Source: Entrophospora sp. SA101 (lineage: Eukaryota; Glomeromycota; Glomeromycetes; Entrophosporales; Entrophosporaceae). From it: a DNA stretch of 13,266 nucleotides. Made by a program: the position numbers and the translations under genes. How positions within the stretch are numbered: position 1 is the first letter of the stretch; each line of letters begins with the position of its first letter. Below the pieces are notes generated by a model. That model was given only the letters and a program-made list of their open reading frames with translations. It did not search any database and was not told the origin of the DNA. Where the stretch lies: contig CAUDNR010001113.1 in NCBI GenBank assembly GCA_958430865.1, positions 174,054-187,319 on the forward strand, written 5' to 3'. Of the stretch, positions 9,078-13,266 are shown piece by piece.

Positions 9078-9644
9078 GAAATACCTTGATGATGTTTATG
9101 ATGAAAATGTTACAGAACCAATTGCTTCATTCTCAAATGTAAGTATATTGATTACTATTGTGATCAACTGTTTTTTGATTTTTTCAATTTAAACTGTTAT
9201 TAATTAATCTTATATTAATATACTATTTCCAATCAGAATGATGAACAAAAGTGCATCAATGTATTCAATAAATTGAAAAAATTTTTTAGTAATCAGTTTT
9301 ATTTTGAAATAGAGGATGTTAATAATATGCTCGAAGATAACAATGAGATATAAAGAAGCAGAATAGAATATATAAAAAGTTTTGTTGAAAAAATTAAAAG
9401 CAATAACAATACAACAACAATAGTAAGTTTTAAACAAAAAAATCCCACTTATCAATTGCCTATTTCTAAAAATTTAATTTATATCCCTATTATAAGGATG
9501 ATAATAATTTTAATGATATTGTAAGTATTTTTAAGACATTTTGCTTTCTGACACATGGTGATAATTATCCATTTATCCATTTATTTTTTAATTGTACTAC
9601 AGACTAGTCCCTTTTTCTCCACAAACACCATCCTCCCACTATAA
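9078..9644 (+). pseudogene. Relic of a small multi-exon gene, unidentified
   Basis: Four stretches join in one frame through good GT-AG signals: 9078-9138, 9237-9422, 9497-9520 and possibly 9603-9644 (ending TAA). The first reads KYLDDVYDENVTEPIASFSN and ends at a GTAAGT donor. The second begins NDEQKCINVFNKLKKFFSNQ, continues FEIEDVNNMLEDNN and ends at another GTAAGT. The third encodes DDNNFNDI before a third GTAAGT. The second exon carries an in-frame TAA (9351-9353); open sequence resumes after it with RSRIEYIKSFVEKIKS. The first base of the first exon completes a codon, so at least one upstream exon is missing or unrecognised. The MITE-like element lies just upstream. The style (acidic, Asn/Lys-rich) resembles expanded uncharacterised families, but I cannot name it. 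The last exon is the least certain. Confidence 0.5.
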
Positions 9645-9757
9645 ATGAAGTCGAAATTAAAACCCCAAAGTCGAAATGTTTCAACTTGAGGCAACTTAAT
9701 GATGGTGGCCGAAATTATTTTAGAAAATCCGAAATAGTTTCGCCCACAGACATTGGG

Positions 9758-9775
9758 AGTTTAGGCTCCTAAACT
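9758..9775. repeat. 18-bp near-perfect palindrome at hAT left end
   Basis: AGTTTAGG-CT-CCTAAACT: two 8-bp inverted arms around a 2-bp centre. The arm AGTTTAGG is also the start of the 20-bp subterminal unit, so this may be two half-units facing each other at the element's left border. Confidence 0.7.
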
Positions 9776-9804
9776 AGTGGAGAAACTCAAAAATTGCCTA
9801 AACC

Positions 9805-9844
9805 GTGGGCGAAACTCCTAAACTGTGGGCGAAACTCCTAAACT
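9805..9844. repeat. Left subterminal array, two 20-bp units
   Basis: Two perfect tandem copies of GTGGGCGAAACTCCTAAACT (9805-9824 and 9825-9844). Subterminal repeats of this kind are the usual binding sites of hAT transposases. The array sits inside the inner TIR. Confidence 0.85.
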
Positions 9845-10028
9845 GTCAAACCTATGATTAAAAAATTCATAAATAACAAAACTTTTACATATATTAATTA
9901 ATCTATATAAAATAATTTTATTATAAAAAATATTTCCAAAACAACTGAAAATCAAAAAAATCTTTCTAATATGTACAGCAAAATAATGTAATAATAATTA
10001 TAAAAAAATTTTTTTTTACAAATTGGAA
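9845..10028. other. 3' flank of transposase within hAT element
   Basis: AT-rich spacer between the left subterminal array and the transposase stop codon. It presumably holds the 3' untranslated region; I see nothing else in it. Confidence 0.4.
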
Positions 10029-12646
10029 TTATGAATTATGTAATGCTGTCATAAATGATGATGCCAATTCATTTGAATTATATTCTTCCTCCTCTTCATA
10101 ATACTCATCATTAGCTAATACGTTTTCTTCATCAGATAAATACTCAGATCTATTTTCATCATTATCATCTAGATCTTGAAAATTAGAATGAGATAAATCC
10201 ATTGTATTTTGAATAATTAAAATGTAAGGCTCTGGAAGTCCCTCATTAGCATTTATATCATTATTTTCCTCTTCTAATGAAGACTCTTCTATATCATCAT
10301 CATCCTCATCATCATCCTCATTATCATCTTGAGCTGCCAAAAAAGTATCCAATATTTCATTTTCAGAAATATTTTCTCCTGCTAATTTCAATTCTTCCTT
10401 GCAATTTGAGACATAATAACCATGAATTTTGGCTAATGCTTCAACACGCTCAGTACTTAAATTGCACCTTTTTTTCCCATATAGCCATCCACAAGTTGAC
10501 CAAATCCTTTCACAAGAAGCTGCATGTGGTGTAATAGCAAACAATTTTTTAGCCAATTGTTGAATATAATTAGGTTTATTTCAATACATGACCACCAACT
10601 ATAAGGAGTCATTAGACTTGGATCATATGGAATGTTATAAGGATCCTGATTTCCTTTATAGTTTATCAATTGACTCATTAAAGCTTTACCAGTTTCCAAC
10701 TTTGAAGGAATTTTTTCTTTTATTCCCAATTTAATTTTTTTCTTTGAACTTTGATTCAAAGTCATATCTTTTGTATGTGATTTTTGTGAATAAATATGAT
10801 CCCAAATATTTGCAGCAATTTTAGCAACACGATGAAATTCTCCAAATTTAATACCAGTGCCTGTTTTCAAAAAGATAAGTAAGAGGTAAAGAGATAAATA
10901 TAAAAATAATCAATCATTTCTTAATTTTTATTTATTTTATTTATTTACCTCTGAAACCTGGATGTAAAAAATAGGACAATAAATACTCATCAAAATCAAA
11001 CTCCAAAAATCTTTTGTTTAAATTATTAATACAGTGATTACGAAAATTTTGATGGTGTTCAAGTGAAAGCCCATTTACAGAAGCTGCAAGTTTGACCAAA
11101 CTAAAATAACATTCACCTAGATTCGCAGTTCTGCTTTCAAGCTTTATTATGAGTTCTTTTACTGGCTTTACCACCATAATTATGTCATGTATATCTTCAT
11201 AGAACCCTCTTCTTCATAGTATCACTTTTACTGAATTATTACTGATAATATCACGATGATTCAAAATTATCTTTACAAGGTAAATATAATTAATTAAATT
11301 ATATTTAATTTAACTATTCCTTATAAAAATTTTTTTAAAAATAAAATATTAACTACCTCTTCAAAGCAAGGTTTTAAACGTAAAATCGATGCTAAACATT
11401 CGTATGTGGTGATCCATCTTGTCTTTACCAAAGTTTTTAGACCACCACCTTCAATGCCTTTTTCTTTAATTAGTTGATTCAGTAACTCTCCAGGACGGTG
11501 AGATGTTTTAAAAAAACTTGTTAAAACTTTGCAATAGTTAATTATTTTTTTTGGGAAATTGTGTGCCACAATATCTTTTGTGATCAGGTTCAAGCAATGA
11601 GCAACACATCGAATATTCAGTATGAATGGAAAATCATCATGAATCATTTCCCTTGCTTTTTTAACATTTGCTCCACCATCAGACACAATGGCTACAAATT
11701 TATTGATTCCAACTTCTTCAAAGATACATTTAATTTGTTCACAAAGGTACTCGCCAGTGTGACTAAATGATGATAAATCCTTAATTTTATATAGATGTTC
11801 TTTATGATCAGAGGTAAGGATCACAAAGTTCCAAAGAGAATTATTTCTTGGGTTACTCCACCCGTCCAGGGCTATTAAAATAAATAAAAATTAATTTAAT
11901 AAACAAAAATGAATAAATAAAAATTAATTTAATAAAAATTAAATTATAATTAAATTTATATAACCACCCAATGTTAAATTTTCGCTGTTTTCTAAAAGCT
12001 TATTCATTTTAACAGTGATTCTTCCCAATTCTTCATTAATTAAATGATCAGAAAGCATTTTTCTGGAAGGAGGCTCGTATGCTGTTCTCAGCTGCTTTAT
12101 GAATTCAATAAAGTATGGGTTTTCTACAAGTTGAAAAGATAAATTACAGACAACAACAGCTTTGGTTAAAGCTTGATCAATATCTTGTTTTCTTTTTGTT
12201 GTTAATTTGGTACTTTCAATAAAATCCTCTAAACCAGTTTGGTTTGATGGTTGAATTCTTCTGTTAGATTGATTTACTGACTCATTATCACGTTTAGAAA
12301 TAACCTCAAGAAAGGCATATTTAACTGAGTCATTAACTGCTGGACATTCAAAAGCTAAGTGATGTTACATCATAGTGGGAGAACCCTTATTCCAATGCTT
12401 TCCACAACTTTTACAATCAGCAACATAATGACCAGAAGAAATTTTTATTCCTTTATTAAAGTAATTCCATACTACAGCATGTGGACGTCCACCTTTTTTT
12501 CTTTGTGTATCTATTTCATTATTAATAGGTGTTAGAGAAAGCGATGGAGGAGAAGATGAAAGAGAATGTGAAAAAGATAGAGGAGGCGAAAGAGAAGTTT
12601 GTTGAGTATTAGAACTTGAAGAATCAGGTGTAATTGGGTTTGACAT
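10029..12646 (-). pseudogene. hAT transposase (BED finger, DDE core), broken
   Basis: Exons: 11968-12646, 11357-11871, 10949-11270 and 10029-10860; introns are 86-96 nt with GT-AG ends. The reconstructed length is about 782 residues, normal for hAT. Seen in order: a Ser/Pro-rich N-terminus; a BED zinc finger (Cys78, Cys81, His95/96, Cys101); the helical block VCNLSFQLVENPYFIEFIKQ; first catalytic Asp in LDGWS (about 229); second Asp in VSDGGANVKKAR (about 291); the CxxH motif in RCVAHCLNL; Trp in KTRWITTYE; the catalytic Glu in SCERIWST (about 623) within the C-terminal dimerisation region; then an acidic Asp/Glu tail. Breaks: TAA at 12365-12367 inside the zinc finger, TGA at 11214-11216 early in exon 3, and one missing A at 10579-10581 before the final catalytic Glu. 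All motifs are otherwise kept, so the damage looks recent. As read, no full transposase is made. Confidence 0.88.
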
Positions 12647-13099
12647 TTGTGAAAATATGATAAGAAAAAAAAATATAATAATGTGGGAAGATAATAATTA
12701 ATTTTCTGCATGATTGATTATCATTTATTACAGAGATGACAATTAGGAATTCAAGTCCCAAACATTGTTCCAAATGGACAAAAGAACGAAAGAATTTGTG
12801 TGTGTTTTAACAATGCTATCAAAATCCTTTTAAAACCATATTTTTAAAGTTTAATTAATGAATGAATGTATTTAAAATAAAATAATGAAGAAAAAAAATT
12901 TATTAATTGTGTAGATTTACATAATAAAATTAATTTAACACATCCCTATATTGTTCTGTTTTGTCTATCACCACCATTAAAAAAGCAAAAAATAAACAGA
13001 CAAAGTTGTAGTTGGACATTGACGAGAAAATGCTTATTTAAGAATCCAGGTCATTACATGAATAGTAGAAATTTAAACACTAATATTAATAAGTTTTGC
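12647..13099. other. 5' flank of transposase within hAT element
   Basis: A spacer of about 450 bp between the transposase ATG and the right subterminal array. It should contain the transposase promoter, but no single element stands out. No open frame of note on either strand. Confidence 0.4.
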
Positions 13100-13198
13100 A
13101 GTTTAGGAATTTCGCCCACAGTTTAGGAGTTTTGCCCACAGTTTAGGAGTTTTGCCCACAGTTTAGGAGTTTTGCCCAAGTTTAGGAGTTTCGCCCAC
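13100..13198. repeat. Right subterminal array, five 20-bp units
   Basis: Five tandem copies of AGTTTAGGAGTTTCGCCCAC, in inverted orientation to the left array: 13100-13119, 13120-13139, 13140-13159, 13160-13178 (one base short) and 13179-13198. Three middle copies carry TTTTGCCC instead of TTTCGCCC. The copy next to the end is exact. Confidence 0.85.
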
Positions 13199-13266
13199 GG
13201 TTTAGGCAATTTTTAAGTTTTGCCAATTTCGCCAGAAAAACTTCATGGGCGAAACTAGGCCTAAAC
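13199..13266. repeat. Right terminal inverted repeat of hAT, outer part
   Basis: Starts with GGTTTAGGCAATTTTT, the inverse of 9789-9804. It continues through AATTTCGCC and TGGGCGAAACTAGGCCTAAAC to the window edge. The outer part contains one more GGGCGAAAC in the opposite orientation and ends in GCCTAAAC, which mirrors GTTTAGGC at 9759. The true terminus is at or past the edge. Confidence 0.6.

Larger units (their letters stand above)
9759..13266. mobile_element. hAT-family DNA transposon, right end at window edge
   Basis: The minus-strand transposase (10029-12646) is flanked by inverted, related terminal regions. The inner TIR is 9789-9844 on the left and 13160-13214 on the right: two 20-bp units plus a 16-bp block (AAAAATTGCCTAAACC on the left, GGTTTAGGCAATTTTT on the right). 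They differ by one base and one missing base. The outermost visible bases also mirror: GTTTAGGC at 9759-9766 and GCCTAAAC at 13259-13266. The right end therefore lies at or beyond the window edge, and an 8-bp target-site duplication cannot be tested. Candidate left target bases would be CATTGGGA (9751-9758). The parts between inner and outer blocks differ in length and sequence. The element carries no other gene. Confidence 0.72.

Noticed and set aside
9210..9455. 81-codon minus-strand open frame, hydrophobic
   Set aside because: Antisense of the Lys/Asn-rich exons of the plus-strand relic, whose splice sites and frame are better supported.
10277..11770. Plus-strand open frames inside the transposase
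   Set aside because: Antisense shadows; the minus strand carries the hAT motifs.

Overview
The window looks like nuclear DNA of a fungus with a very AT-rich genome. All genes that can be read are interrupted by short introns (about 60-150 nt) with GT-AG ends. One gene is DAD4, a subunit of the DASH/Dam1 kinetochore ring, which points to a fungus. Very long Asn tracts and an hAT transposase with a strongly acidic tail would fit an early-diverging lineage such as the Glomeromycotina (Rhizophagus-like). That last placement is inference, not something the sequence proves.

Layout: (1) 1-221 (-): an open reading frame running off the left edge, unidentified. (2) About 690-1950 (+): short decayed coding stretches broken by stops and frame changes, with one clean 69-codon stretch at 1601-1810. 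(3) 2354-5296 (-): an 11-exon gene for a 655-residue protein with a short coiled coil, Asn-rich linkers and one RNA-recognition motif (RRM). All 11 exons join in frame. (4) 5297-7737: intergenic, with simple repeats and small palindromes. (5) 7738-8188 (-): DAD4 in three exons. The conserved start and conserved C-terminal half are both present, but exon 3 needs one extra base to join them. (6) 8693-8896: a 204-bp MITE-like element with imperfect inverted ends and an internal 54-bp repeat. (7) 9078-9644 (+): relic of a small multi-exon gene with good splice sites and an in-frame stop. (8) about 9759-13266: one hAT-family DNA transposon that reaches the right edge. It has inverted subterminal arrays of a 20-bp unit and a four-exon transposase on the minus strand. 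The transposase keeps every recognisable catalytic residue but carries two nonsense codons and one frameshift.

The two cellular genes have no visible functional link. The accessory part (8.7-13.3 kb) has a common thread: the motif GTGGGCGAAAC recurs in the hAT ends, in the small element and in the stretch between, so these may be related elements served by one transposase. The two frameshifts (DAD4 and transposase) are the same lesion: one A missing from the same octamer, TGAAATAA, in the same codon phase. That suggests a systematic assembly error, or a shared mechanism. I see no tRNA, rRNA, CRISPR array or prokaryote-like operon, and no convincing new multi-gene system.
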